Part shown: positions 35,443 through 44,581 of the stretch, piece by piece
Layout of the letters: the number at the start of each line of letters is the position of its first letter
Numbering within the stretch: position 1 is the stretch's first letter
Origin: Archangium gephyra
Lineage (GTDB): Bacteria > Myxococcota > Myxococcia > Myxococcales > Myxococcaceae
Assembly (NCBI GenBank): GCA_003243425.1
Contig: QFQP01000005.1
Location: forward strand, 158,192-222,191
Reading direction: 5' to 3'
Length of the DNA: 64,000 nucleotides
Program-made: the position numbers and the translations under genes
The notes under the pieces: model-generated
Seen by the model: only the letters and a program-made list of their open reading frames with translations
Database searches by the model: none
Told to the model about the DNA's origin: nothing

Positions 35443-36151
35443 ATGACAACTCCCAACGCTTCGTCTCCCCGCATCCTGGTCTCCGGCGCGAGCATCTCTG
35501 GTCTGACCGTCGCCTACTGGCTCGCGCGCTACGGCTTCGAGGTCACCGTCGTCGAACGAGCGTCACACCTTCGACCCGGGGGCCATGCGCTCGACGTGCG
35601 TGGGCCGGCGCTGGAGGTCGCGTCGCGCATGGGTGTCCTCTCGACGATTCGGGACCGCAGCACGAAGTTGACGGGCATCGCCGTCGTCGACGCCAACGGT
35701 GACGAACTCTTCCGCAGCACGGAGCGCACGCTGACGGGCGGTCGGCTCGACAGCCCTGACGTCGAGATTCTGCGCGACGACCTCTGTCGGGTGCTCCTCG
35801 AGGCGGTCGGAGCTCGTGTCGAGTTCGTCTTCGGAGACTTCGTCACCTCACTGGTGCAGGACGAGGCGGGGGTCGACGGTGAATTCGCTCGAAGACGCAG
35901 GGGCGGTCGTCGAACGGTTCGGACTGGGTAGGACCACGCGACTCGTCGTGCGGGAGGAAGGCGACCGGCACCTGGGGCTGGTCGAGCATGAGCTGCTGAA
36001 CGCGTACCGACACACCGCCGCGATGCATGGCATCCTGACGGGTCGGGCTTCGGCGATTCAGCGGCTCAACAGGGCGCTCAAGGCCGCTGGCGTTCCTTCA
36101 CGCCAGTTGACCAACGTCGCCTACTGGGCCCCGGGCAAGACGGGCTTGTAG
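35443..36151 (+). pseudogene. Decayed FAD-dependent monooxygenase, possibly joined to another gene remnant
   Basis: The first ~145 codons from 35443 encode a good N-terminus of a PHBH-type FAD monooxygenase: the dinucleotide motif GASISGLTVAYWLARYG with ERASHLRPGGHALDVRG, then DVEILRDDLCRVLLEA. At about 35880 the homology stops and the frame ends at 35931. The overlapping frame continues to 36151 and ends in LTGRASAIQRLNRALKAAG and VAYWAPGKTG. That resembles the C-terminus of siderophore-interacting ferric reductases more than a monooxygenase. The GD motif and the rest of the FAD domain are missing, so the gene is non-functional. Confidence 0.65.
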
Positions 36152-36166
36152 CGCCGCGCGATGGCG

Positions 36167-36766
36167 TCAGATCGGCGCAAAGATCTTCAGGCCACTGCGG
36201 CCGTTGTTGGTCGTGTTGCGCTCGATGAAGTCGCTGTAGCTGGTGCGACCGTCACCGGCGGTGATGGCGGTGTGACCGTAGATGCGGCCGAGCCGCGTCG
36301 AGGTGCGCTCCCACGTGAGCACCAGGCCCGGCGTACGCAGCGCCTGCGCCAGCGACATGTTCACCTGGCGGAAGCGGTTGCGCGGGAGGTTGTTGTCGAT
36401 CTGATTCCCGTTGCCACGAACGCTGATGCCGTAGGTGCGGGCGAGCGCGCGGCTCACGCCGGTCGCGCACAGCCCCTTCGAACGGTAGCCACCCATGCTG
36501 GCGGCGACGCGACGGGCGTTCGCCGCGAGGTTGCCCGAACCGCGCGCGCTGCCGCCGCGCACGGGAGCCGCAGCCGCGGTGCGCGACGAACGTGCAGGGG
36601 TGAACGAGCTGACCGAGCTGTGACCGGTGACGCGAATGGTGCTGCCCGCGACGATGCGGTTCACGTTGCGGATGCCATTGGCGCGAGCGAGCGCCGAGGC
36701 CGTGGTGCCGTAACGACGGGCGATGCTGTTGAGGTTGTCGCCCTTCTTGATGCGGTAGGTCGCCAT
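36167..36766 (-). CDS. LysM domain plus cysteine-hydrolase-like domain protein, copy 1
   Basis: A 199-residue protein without a signal peptide. Residues 3-47 are a LysM peptidoglycan-binding domain (YRIKKGDNLNSIARRYG). A Ser/Ala/Arg linker follows. Residues ~75-199 form a domain with GLCATGVSRAL (Cys100), NGNQIDNNLP, and IYGHTAITAGDG (His165, Asp172), the Cys/His arrangement of NlpC/P60, CHAP and T6SS amidase folds. A peptidoglycan peptidase or amidase is inferred. Copy 2 at 37348 shares most of this domain. No immunity-like gene is visible. The lack of a leader suggests export by another route or release by lysis. Confidence 0.8.
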   Translation of the reverse strand: MATYRIKKGDNLNSIARRYGTTASALARANGIRNVNRIVAGSTIRVTGHSSVSSFTPARSSRTAAAAPVRGGSARGSGNLAANARRVAASMGGYRSKGLCATGVSRALARTYGISVRGNGNQIDNNLPRNRFRQVNMSLAQALRTPGLVLTWERTSTRLGRIYGHTAITAGDGRTSYSDFIERNTTNNGRSGLKIFAPI

Positions 36767-37032
36767 AGGTGCCTGGTTGTCGGCGCCACGTGGCGTGCGG
36801 GGTTTCAGCGGATCTGTCCGCGGGCTTTACGTTTGGGGGGAATTACGCGCGGTATTTCGAGTGGTGCCGAAACCGCGAGTTGCACCGACGTGACGCGAAG
36901 ACCGTCAAGGTGATGAAGGCCTGCAGAGTGAGCGCGGTTCTCGAGCACGATGGCCGACGGGCGCTCTGCTCAGTCACGAGCGTGCAGGAATGAGGGCGGC
37001 AGCGATGGGTTCAAAGCGAGCCCAGCGCGCAG

Positions 37033-37150
37033 CGGGCCCTCGGCACGACGCGGCGTGAGCCACACTCGTTCTGGTCGTTGAAATTGACCGGTTTCGCTCA
37101 AAAAACGACCACACGTTGGGTCATTTGTTCCGAAGTCGCGGGGCCAGCGC
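37033..37150 (+). repeat. Dispersed intergenic repeat, copy C
   Basis: Third copy of the repeat at 5129 and 16842. Here the predicted stem is longest (GGTCGTT pairing with AACGACC around an ~24-nt loop). It lies between the two LysM-hydrolase genes, in a 581-bp non-coding stretch (36767-37347) that also holds an A/T-rich run near 37268 (CTTTTTTTCTAAATG on a pyrimidine-rich background) and no other gene I recognise. Confidence 0.8.
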
Positions 37151-37347
37151 GAGTTCTGCACGCGTGCTGAGACATCACGCTCCACCGCCCCCTCGAGCCA
37201 TGGAGCCACGCGCGCGTTCGACTTCGACAGCTAAACGGGACGCGTGATGCACACGGGCGCGGAACTTTTTTTCTAAATGTGCAGTGGTCGCACAGTCACC
37301 GAGACGGCACTAAGTTACCATCTCAGTGACTATCGCGGCACAACACC

Positions 37348-37977
37348 TCAGATGGGCGCGAAGATCTTCAGCCCGCTGCGACCATTGTTGGTCGTGTTGC
37401 GCTCGATGAAGTCGCTGTACGTGGTGTGCCCGTCGCCCGAGGTGATGGCGGTGTGACCGTAGATGCTGCCCAGGCGCGTCGAGGTGCGCTCCCAGGTGAG
37501 AATGAGGCCAGGGGTCTTGAGCGCCTGCTCGAGCGACATGTTCACCTGCTTGAACTTGTTCTTCGGCAGGTTGTTGTCGATCTGATTGCCGTTGCCCCAC
37601 ACCTTGATGCCGTAGGTGTTCTGAATGGCGCGGCTCACGCCGGTCGCGCACAACCCACGCGAACGGTAGCCACCCATGCTGGCGGCCACGCGGCGCGCGT
37701 TCTCGGCGAGGTTCCCCGAGCCCCTGGCAGCACCCGAGCTCGCCACCGGCGCCGATGACGTGGTCTTCCGCGGTGCGGCCTTCGTGGGCGGCTTCGCTCT
37801 GGCCGGCGAGAACGAGCTGGCACCGCTGTGCCCGATCTTCAGGTTGGCGCCCGCGAGGATGAAGTTCGCGTCCTTGATGCCGTTGTCTTTCTGCAGCTTC
37901 GCCACCGTCGTGTTGTTGCGACGGGCGATGGCCCACAACGTGTCACCCTTCTTGATGCGGTAGTTCTTCGCGTCCAT
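37348..37977 (-). CDS. LysM domain plus cysteine-hydrolase-like domain protein, copy 2
   Basis: A 209-residue paralogue of the gene at 36167. LysM covers residues ~5-48 (YRIKKGDTLWAIARRNNTT), followed by a Lys/Pro/Ala linker and the hydrolase-like domain (GLCATGVSRAI, GNQIDNNLPKNKF, IYGHTAITSGDG, ending SGLKIFAPI exactly as copy 1). The last ~125 residues are nearly identical between copies, whereas the LysM domains differ at many positions. This suggests gene conversion or selection on the catalytic domain. The start overlaps the end of the upstream metalloprotease gene by 35 nt. Confidence 0.8.
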   Translation of the reverse strand: MDAKNYRIKKGDTLWAIARRNNTTVAKLQKDNGIKDANFILAGANLKIGHSGASSFSPARAKPPTKAAPRKTTSSAPVASSGAARGSGNLAENARRVAASMGGYRSRGLCATGVSRAIQNTYGIKVWGNGNQIDNNLPKNKFKQVNMSLEQALKTPGLILTWERTSTRLGSIYGHTAITSGDGHTTYSDFIERNTTNNGRSGLKIFAPI

Positions 37978-39325
37978 GACCGCGAACTTTACGGCGTCGT
38001 GACGTCAGCAGCAGTGTGAGCAACAGCGCACCTGCGGGCACCGAATCGCACTCGCAGCCCGGCTTGAACTTCGTGGTGTCGGTGCCCGGTTCCGTCGTCG
38101 TGCCCGCATCGTTGTTTCCCGGAAGAATCCCAGCGTCGCTGCTCGGCGCTCCTGCATCAGGCTGTTCCGTGACGCCCGCGTCGACTTCGACGCCAGCATC
38201 CATCGGCTCGACGACCCCACCGTCCATGCCCAGCGGCGGCTCGGGGCACGGCTCGAACACGTCGAGTGAGGTGACCGCGTTGGCCCGGCCATCTGTCGCG
38301 AACGAGAACCAGCCTTCGAAGCGGCGCCGATACGCATCGACCAGGGCCAGCTGATCAGCCGTGGCCGTGGTGCCCTGCTGCGTCACCAGCACGAAGGCGA
38401 GCCGGAAGCAGCGCTTCGCGTTCGGGAACGCCGGCGCCCGCACGCCCTGAGCGCGCACGAAGTCGGCGACCGACACGTTCACCGCCGTGCCCGAGACCGT
38501 CGTCGATTCACCGCGCCGCAGCGGCGTACCGATGAGGCCCATCTGCGAGCCGTCGTTGATGACCAGCAGCGGCGGCGTCTCTTCGGGCGCGCGCAGGCCC
38601 ATGAAGTACTGGTCCATCGGGCCGTACTTGCGCGCTCCGCCTTCGAGCTTGAACTGCCCGTTGCCCAGCGGGGTGATGAAGTTCCCGTACATCACCGACT
38701 GCGTGTCCGCGAGGTGGCTCCAGTGCAGCTGCGCCATGCTCACGCGGTCTTCGAGGCCGTCGGCCGGCTCGCGCGCGTCGGACCGATGCATGGCCCGCAG
38801 CCCGTCGCCCTTGTCGTACGCCGACTGCACCAGCCAGTGGTGCCCGAGCTCATGACCCAGCACCTCGATGCCCGTGGTGCCAGACGGCATCGTCCCCGTG
38901 GGGAACGCGGGCTGCCGGAAGTCGTCGTCGGGGTTGGCGGGCAGGTTCTGCACCGGGCCCATGAAGACGCAGTGCGAGAGCTGCGCGGCGCTCCCGAACT
39001 CCGAGGGCTGCAACACGATGAGCGGGCTGCCCCACGTGTAACCGGTGCCCGACGCACGGACGATGGTCGCTTTGGGCGTGGCGTCGTTGGTGAGCACTCC
39101 GCCGGTGAGCGGGTGCGTGGTGAAGGCCACCACCACGTCGAACACGTCTGGCTTCGCATAGGCCACGCCGCGCGCCGCGAAGGCACACAGCGTCGACCCC
39201 AGCCCCGCCACGAGGTTGCTGTTGGTGTGCGCTGCACCGTTGGTGTCGGCGACCACCACCACCTCACCGTTGACGATGCCGGCCTGCGCCAACGCGAGCT
39301 GCACCACGAGGAAGCTGGTGACCAT
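37943..39325 (-). CDS. Secreted metalloprotease-like protein with MYXO-CTERM-type tail
   Basis: A 460-residue exported protein. The N-terminal signal is MVTSFLVVQLALAQAG. A zincin motif HELGHHW lies near residue 160 after EVLG, with a possible third ligand further on, so metallopeptidase activity is likely. Residues ~365-425 are a DAG/Thr-rich linker. The end has GCECDSVPAGALLLTLLLTSRRRK: a Cys motif, a hydrophobic span and an Arg cluster, the layout of MYXO-CTERM (myxosortase) sorting signals. The reading frame then runs 14 residues past the Arg cluster into the next gene, which is unusual for this signal. Confidence 0.8.
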   Translation of the reverse strand: MVTSFLVVQLALAQAGIVNGEVVVVADTNGAAHTNSNLVAGLGSTLCAFAARGVAYAKPDVFDVVVAFTTHPLTGGVLTNDATPKATIVRASGTGYTWGSPLIVLQPSEFGSAAQLSHCVFMGPVQNLPANPDDDFRQPAFPTGTMPSGTTGIEVLGHELGHHWLVQSAYDKGDGLRAMHRSDAREPADGLEDRVSMAQLHWSHLADTQSVMYGNFITPLGNGQFKLEGGARKYGPMDQYFMGLRAPEETPPLLVINDGSQMGLIGTPLRRGESTTVSGTAVNVSVADFVRAQGVRAPAFPNAKRCFRLAFVLVTQQGTTATADQLALVDAYRRRFEGWFSFATDGRANAVTSLDVFEPCPEPPLGMDGGVVEPMDAGVEVDAGVTEQPDAGAPSSDAGILPGNNDAGTTTEPGTDTTKFKPGCECDSVPAGALLLTLLLTSRRRKVRGHGREELPHQEG

Positions 39326-39435
39326 CAGGCCACTTCAGTCGAGCCGCATGCCGTCGTCACGCAATCGCTGAAGGCGCCCTCGGGTTTGCGGTGGCGCCTT
39401 GAGGTGCTGCGCGCCGGGTGGAAGAAGCCCGCCGC

Positions 39436-40952
39436 ATGAAGCCGTTCCTTCTTGGTGTGGTGCTCGTCGCTTCGGCCTGCGGCTCGATGCAGAAGCCTGA
39501 TGCGGGCGCGCCGTCGACTGAAGCCGACGCGAGCGTCTTCTTCCCGCCCGACACCTCCATCGATGCAGGGAGCGACGCGGGCCAGCAGGCCCCTGACGCG
39601 GGCCACGCGCCGCGCCGCTGGCCGACCACGCCTTCGCTCACCCACGACGTCGACCGCTCGCTCACCGCGGTGCTGGAGCGCACCGAACTGGAAGGCGCCT
39701 GCGCCGCGCTGCGTGCCGGCGCGACCGACGCCACGACGCGGCTTCGCTGCGGCAAGTGGATGTTCTTCTATGAGACCTTCGGCACCGTCGGCGTGCCGTC
39801 GCCGCTGCTCGACTTCAATCAGAAGTTCTACGCGGGCTACTTCGGCCGCGGCTTCGAGAAGCTGGGCTTCGTCGCAGACCCCGCGAGTGACGCGGGCATG
39901 CCGGTCGGCCTCGCGCCCACCACCGGCAAGCTGGGCTCGGTCGAGACGCGCGCGTTCACCTGCGCTTCGTGCCACTTCGGCAAGATGCCCGACGGCCGCT
40001 ACGCGGTGGGCTACGGCAACCTGCAGCTCGATTACGGCCGCTTCATCACCACCATCGGCGCGCCGCTGTCGCTGGGCTTCAACGCCGCCGACCCCGGGGT
40101 GCACCCGCAGCTGCGGCAGGAGCTGGCGCCCCACGTCGCCACCGCGAAGGCCAGCTCGAGCTATTCCATCGAAGCGGGCCTGGTGGGCCTGCAGCTGCTC
40201 GGCGCGGGCAACGACGCGCAGCTCACCGTCGAAGAGCAGGAGCGCTTCCTCTCGCTCAACACCGGCACCATGGACTTCCTCACCAAGCCGCTCATCGAAG
40301 ACGGCGTGTGGACGGTGAGCCGCATTCTCCCGCTGTGGAACCTGCCCGACGCCGAGCAGCGGGCGCGCGCTGGCATGGCGCACGAGCGGCTCGCGTGGAA
40401 CGGCGGAGTGCCCACGCTCGAGAACTTCCTCGAGGGCTTCGTGGTCATCGGCGCCAGCGCCGCCGACTGGCCGACCGAACGCCTGGCGCCGCTCGCCGAC
40501 TACGTCCGCACCCTGCGCACGCCGCCGCTCGAGGCGCAGCCCGACGCTGGCGCGGTCGAGGCGGGCGCACAGCTCTTCGTCTCGCGCGGCTGCCGCGGGT
40601 GTCACGACGGGCCCAGTGGCGAGAGCGCGCCGATGCCTTTTGCCGACGTGGGTACCGACGACGCGTACGCGACCATCTACAACGCGCCGCCCGACGGAGG
40701 CCCCTGCTGCGGGCTGGGCGGCGACGCGAGCTACGTCACGCGGGGCGTGAAGGCACCGCGGCTGACCGGGCTCGCGTGGCAGACGCGCTTTCTCACAACG
40801 GCTCGGTCACGTCGCTCGAGCAGCTGTTCTGCCTCGAGCCGCGGCCCACGGTGGCACTGCCGGCGCAGACCGCGGTCGGGCACCTCGAGACGTGCGGCGC
40901 CTTGAGCGTCGACGACAAGCACCAGCTCATCGCGTACCTGCGCTCGCTCTGA
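39436..40952 (+). pseudogene. Di-haem cytochrome c peroxidase-like lipoprotein, apparent frameshift
   Basis: From 39436 (MKPFLLGVVLVASAC, lipobox) the frame encodes a DAG linker and then a cytochrome domain with CASCH near residue 176 and CRGCH near residue 393. At about 40796 the homology jumps to the next frame (HNGSVTSLEQLFCLEPRP, ending LIAYLRSL). The xLHNGSVxSL motif typical of MauG/CcpA-like proteins spans the break. One inserted base turns 1517 nt into 506 codons. Without it the product loses its last ~50 residues for an unrelated tail. Role: surface redox protein, inferred. Confidence 0.8.
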
Positions 40953-40961
40953 GCGGCCGCT

Positions 40962-41507
40962 TCAGTCGACCAGCATGCCGTCGTCGCGCAAGCGCTTGAG
41001 CCCGGCCTTCACCTGCTCGGCCATGGTGTCTTCCACGCTGGTCGGCTCGTAGGTGTGCGACGACAGCTGGTACACCAGCCGGCCTTCGGTGATGTCGTAG
41101 ATGGACGTCACGAGGTCCACGCGGGTCTTCGGCACGTACGGCGTGTTGAGGCCCATCCAGTTGCTCCACATGGGGCCCCGCAGGCGCGTCTGCTCTTCTT
41201 CGACGCCCACCACGCGCATGACGACGACCTCCTCAAAGCCCTGCTCGAGCAGGCGCGCCTTCACCAGATCCTTGTCCTGCCACTCCTCGGGCGTGAACAG
41301 GTTGCGGGCGACGACCGCGTTGATGTCTTCGGCGAACGCGGCTTCGGCGCGCTCCCGGCGCTCCTTGTTGTTGGCGACCACCACCACCGCGCGCTTCGTC
41401 GACCGCTTCAGCGGCGAGGCGTTTTCTGCCTTCCACGAGTCGAGCACGTGCGTGGTGGAGCAGCCGAAAGACAACAGGGCCAGCATCAGGAAGGTCACGG
41501 TTCTCAT
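40962..41507 (-). CDS. Lipoprotein of unknown function
   Basis: A 181-residue lipoprotein starting at 41507, chosen for its good Shine-Dalgarno (AGAAGGAAC, 7 nt upstream) and lipobox (MRTVTFLMLALLSFGC). The mature part has SWKAENASPLKRSTKRAVVVVANNKERRERAEAAF-type helices and strands, ending LVYQLSSHTYEP. It resembles DUF4136-like or similar envelope lipoproteins in layout, but I cannot assign it. It lies convergently beside the broken peroxidase gene. Confidence 0.7.
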   Translation of the reverse strand: MRTVTFLMLALLSFGCSTTHVLDSWKAENASPLKRSTKRAVVVVANNKERRERAEAAFAEDINAVVARNLFTPEEWQDKDLVKARLLEQGFEEVVVMRVVGVEEEQTRLRGPMWSNWMGLNTPYVPKTRVDLVTSIYDITEGRLVYQLSSHTYEPTSVEDTMAEQVKAGLKRLRDDGMLVD

Positions 41508-41618
41508 ACCGTTCCTTCTGCTGACGCCGGCCCTGCGAGCAAAGCGAGTTGCTGCGTTCCCGGGTTGCGTTCTCGACGGCCACGGCACCGCGCCGTCACG
41601 TGCGGTGCCTCCGAGCGC

Positions 41619-43688
41619 TCAGAGCGTCTTCAGGTACGCCACGAGGTCGTCGACCTCACCGTCGTTGAGCACCGACGTGCGGCCGTGCTTGTCGGCGGCC
41701 TTGCCGTTCATGATGCGCGCCTTGAGCGTCTGCGCGCTGCCGTCATGCAGGTACGGCGCCGTACGCGCCAGGCCGAGCAGCGACGGCGTGTTGAGGCCGC
41801 CGTTGGGGAGGAAGCGCATGTCGTCGAGCACCGCGCCGGCCGTCACGTAGGTGCCGACGTCGGCGAACGTGTTGTCGGTGTAGTTGTCGGTGCCGTGGCA
41901 GGTGTTGCACTCGGCCTTCTCGAACGCCGCGCGGCCCCGGTTCACGATGGCTTCAGGGGTGCTGGTGCGGTGCGGGTTGTCGGCCTGCGGCATCGCGTCG
42001 ATGAAGGCGCCAATCTGCTCTTCCATCGCCACTGACACGCCGCTGCCGCCCATGCGGTTCGAAACGGTGTGCGTCATGAACGCCAGCAGGTTGGGGAACT
42101 CGCCGTTCCAGTGGAACGGAGCGGTCTGCATGATTTTGCGGCCCTGCAACGACGGCGTCTGGCGCGGGCCGTCGGGGAAGTTCCACACGTGGCCGTCTTC
42201 GCGGCCCTCGAGGTGGCACGTACCGCAGCTGATGCCCGTGGCCGGGTTGTTCATGCGCGCGTCGGTGGCCGAGAAGAAGAGGCGGCGGCCGGCGAGCTGC
42301 GCGGCCGAGTAGCGCTCCTGCTCTTCGGCGGGCAGGCCGGTGTTCACGCGCACCGTGGCCTTGGCGAACACTTCACCGCCGGCCTTGTCGCCTTCGAGCA
42401 GCGTCAGCGAGTGGTCGAAGGCGTTGTAGACCCACGCGCTGGCGCCGTCGGCCGCGAGCGCGATGCCGGTGGGGCCGTTGCCGACGTTGATGAGCTTCTC
42501 GACCGACCCCGCGCCGCCGAAGCCGTTGATGTCGATGGTGCGGCCGAAGCTGGTGTCCTTGCGCTCGCTGGTGGTGCGCACCACGGCCACGTTGTTCGAC
42601 TCGAAGTTGGCGATGTAGAGGTAGCGGCCGGTGGCGTCCAACGCGATGGCGCGCGGGCCCTGAATCGGCATCTCGCGAACCGGCGTGGTGATCATCATCG
42701 GCGGGCGCTCGTTCTGCGCCGTACCGGTGCACGTACGGAGGTCGTCGACCTGCGCGTTGCCTTCACCGTCGAAGGTGAGAATGGCCGCCGACGCGACCGC
42801 GGTGGTACCGCAGCTGCCGCCGCCGTAGCCCGAGCCGCCGGGAATCGGCTGGTCGATGCCGCCACCGGTCGCGGTCTGCAACACGCTGTCGGTGGCGATG
42901 AGCGAGGCGACGTAGATCTGCTTGCCGTCGGGCGAAACGGTGAGCGCTTCCATGCCACGCGCGCGGCCGGTCTGCGGGCCGACCTGCTGGCCGGGGAAGA
43001 ACGGCTCGGGCGCCGGCAGGTCACGCGGGGTGCCGGGCGAGGTCGGCGACACGATGCCCAGCGACGTGGCGTTCAGCTTCTCGAAGAGGTCAGAGCCGGC
43101 CTTGAGCACCTTGCCGGAGTTGGCGTCGACCAGCACCAGGTCGCCCTGCTTGTAGAGCGACACGGCGACCTTGCCGTCACCCAGCATGGTGATGCCGCGC
43201 GGCTCGGAGCCCACCGGCGTCTCCCACTTCACCGACAAGGTCGCGGTGTCGAAGGCCATCAGCGTGCCGAAGTCGGACTCTTCGAGGCTGGTGGCGTTGA
43301 CCACGTAGAGCGTCTTGTTGTCGGCCGAGAGCGCCAACCCCACCGGCTCGACCGCGGTCTGCAGGCGCGTGGCTTCGGTGTCTTCACCACGGCGGATGAT
43401 GGACACGCTGCGCTCGAGGCGGTTGGTCACGTAGACCGTGTCGTCGGAGCCGACGAGCACCTTCTCGGGCTGGCGGCCGACCTTGATGGTGCGCACCACC
43501 TGCCGCGTCCTGGTGTCGACCACGAACACGCGGTCGAGGTCGGCGTCGGCGGCGTACACGAGCGCGTCGTCGCGGGTGATGCCCACAGAACCGTTCGAAG
43601 AACTCCCGCCGCCAGCTGCGTTGCTCTGGCAGCCCGTCGTGAAGGAAACAGCAACCGCAACCAGGGCACCCAACAGTTTCTTCTTCAT
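41619..43688 (-). CDS. Beta-propeller / di-haem cytochrome c lipoprotein
   Basis: A 689-residue lipoprotein starting at 43688 (MKKKLLGALVAVAVSFTTGC). Residues ~35-470 are YVTN/NHL-type propeller repeats (VYAADADLDRVFVVDTRT, VLVGSDDTVYVTNR, ALDATGRYLYIANF). Residues ~480-689 are cytochrome-like with CGTCH near residue 483 and CNTCH near residue 600, plus YLHDGSAQTLKARI near the end, as in MauG/CcpA-like proteins. The low-complexity GGGSSSNGS after the lipobox is a linker. An extracytoplasmic electron-transfer or oxidase role is inferred. Confidence 0.88.
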   Translation of the reverse strand: MKKKLLGALVAVAVSFTTGCQSNAAGGGSSSNGSVGITRDDALVYAADADLDRVFVVDTRTRQVVRTIKVGRQPEKVLVGSDDTVYVTNRLERSVSIIRRGEDTEATRLQTAVEPVGLALSADNKTLYVVNATSLEESDFGTLMAFDTATLSVKWETPVGSEPRGITMLGDGKVAVSLYKQGDLVLVDANSGKVLKAGSDLFEKLNATSLGIVSPTSPGTPRDLPAPEPFFPGQQVGPQTGRARGMEALTVSPDGKQIYVASLIATDSVLQTATGGGIDQPIPGGSGYGGGSCGTTAVASAAILTFDGEGNAQVDDLRTCTGTAQNERPPMMITTPVREMPIQGPRAIALDATGRYLYIANFESNNVAVVRTTSERKDTSFGRTIDINGFGGAGSVEKLINVGNGPTGIALAADGASAWVYNAFDHSLTLLEGDKAGGEVFAKATVRVNTGLPAEEQERYSAAQLAGRRLFFSATDARMNNPATGISCGTCHLEGREDGHVWNFPDGPRQTPSLQGRKIMQTAPFHWNGEFPNLLAFMTHTVSNRMGGSGVSVAMEEQIGAFIDAMPQADNPHRTSTPEAIVNRGRAAFEKAECNTCHGTDNYTDNTFADVGTYVTAGAVLDDMRFLPNGGLNTPSLLGLARTAPYLHDGSAQTLKARIMNGKAADKHGRTSVLNDGEVDDLVAYLKTL

Positions 43689-43807
43689 GACGGCCTCGAA
43701 TTTCTGAGGAACGACGACAGGGAACTGCGCGAAATCAGATGTGAGCAGGGGAGGAGCGAGGCGAACCTTGCAGGGCTGAGACCAGCTCCGCAAGGCCACC
43801 CGGCGGA

Positions 43808-44557
43808 TCATTTCGAACCGGTCTGGGCCTTCACCGCGGCGGCGCCGGCGTTGGCGGCGGCTTCGTCGAGGTACCGCGGCTTCTCGGCGAGCGAGAGGTC
43901 GTCGTTGAACCGGTACAGGCGCGGCATGCCCGTGGGCACGTTGAGCTCCACGATGTCCGAGTTCGAGATGCCTTCGAGGTGCTTGATGAGCGCGCGCAGC
44001 GAGTTGCCGTGCGCGACCACGATGACGTCGAGGCCGGCGCGCAGCTGCGGAACGACGTCGTCGTGCCACCAGGGCAGCACGCGGGCCACCACGTCCTTCA
44101 GGCACTCGGCGGCGGGGAGCGCGTCAGGGGCGAGCCGGTGGTAGCGGTGGTCCCTCGCCGGGTGGTGCTCGTGATCGACCGTCACCGGGGGCGGCGGCAC
44201 GTCGTAGCTGCGGCGCCACAGCTGCACCTGTTCGGCGCCGAACTGCTTGACCATTTCGACTTTGTCTTTGCCCTGCAGCGAGCCGTAGTGCCGCTCGTTG
44301 AGGCGCCAGGTGCGGTTGACCGGCAGGAACACCTGCCCCGCGGTCTCGAGCGCGAGGTGCGCGGTGCGAACGGCGCGCGTGAGCAACGAGGTGTGCAGCA
44401 CGTCGAAGGTGAGGCCTGCGTCTTTGATCTGCTGGCCCGCGGCCCGCGCTTCCTTCTCGCCGAGCGCGGTCAAGTCGACGTCGACCCAACCGGTGAACAG
44501 ATTCTTCTCATTCCAGGCGCTCTGGCCGTGACGGACGATGACGAGGTTCGAAGGCAT
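43808..44557 (-). CDS. gpmA: 2,3-bisphosphoglycerate-dependent phosphoglycerate mutase
   Basis: A 249-residue dPGM that interconverts 3- and 2-phosphoglycerate in glycolysis. Motifs are VIVRHGQSAWNEKNLFTGW (catalytic His near residue 10), RLNERHYGSLQG (Glu near residue 89), and VVAHGNSLRALIKHLEG (second His near residue 185). Length matches the family. It is divergent from a DUF2007 gene with 24 bp between the starts. Confidence 0.96.
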   Translation of the reverse strand: MPSNLVIVRHGQSAWNEKNLFTGWVDVDLTALGEKEARAAGQQIKDAGLTFDVLHTSLLTRAVRTAHLALETAGQVFLPVNRTWRLNERHYGSLQGKDKVEMVKQFGAEQVQLWRRSYDVPPPPVTVDHEHHPARDHRYHRLAPDALPAAECLKDVVARVLPWWHDDVVPQLRAGLDVIVVAHGNSLRALIKHLEGISNSDIVELNVPTGMPRLYRFNDDLSLAEKPRYLDEAAANAGAAAVKAQTGSK

Positions 44558-44581
44558 GGGCGGCGCTATATCATTCGCACC

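Noticed and set aside
42069..44144. 691-codon ORF opposite the propeller-cytochrome gene
   Set aside because: Long only because of codon bias; composition is Arg/Val/Glu/His-rich with no domain.
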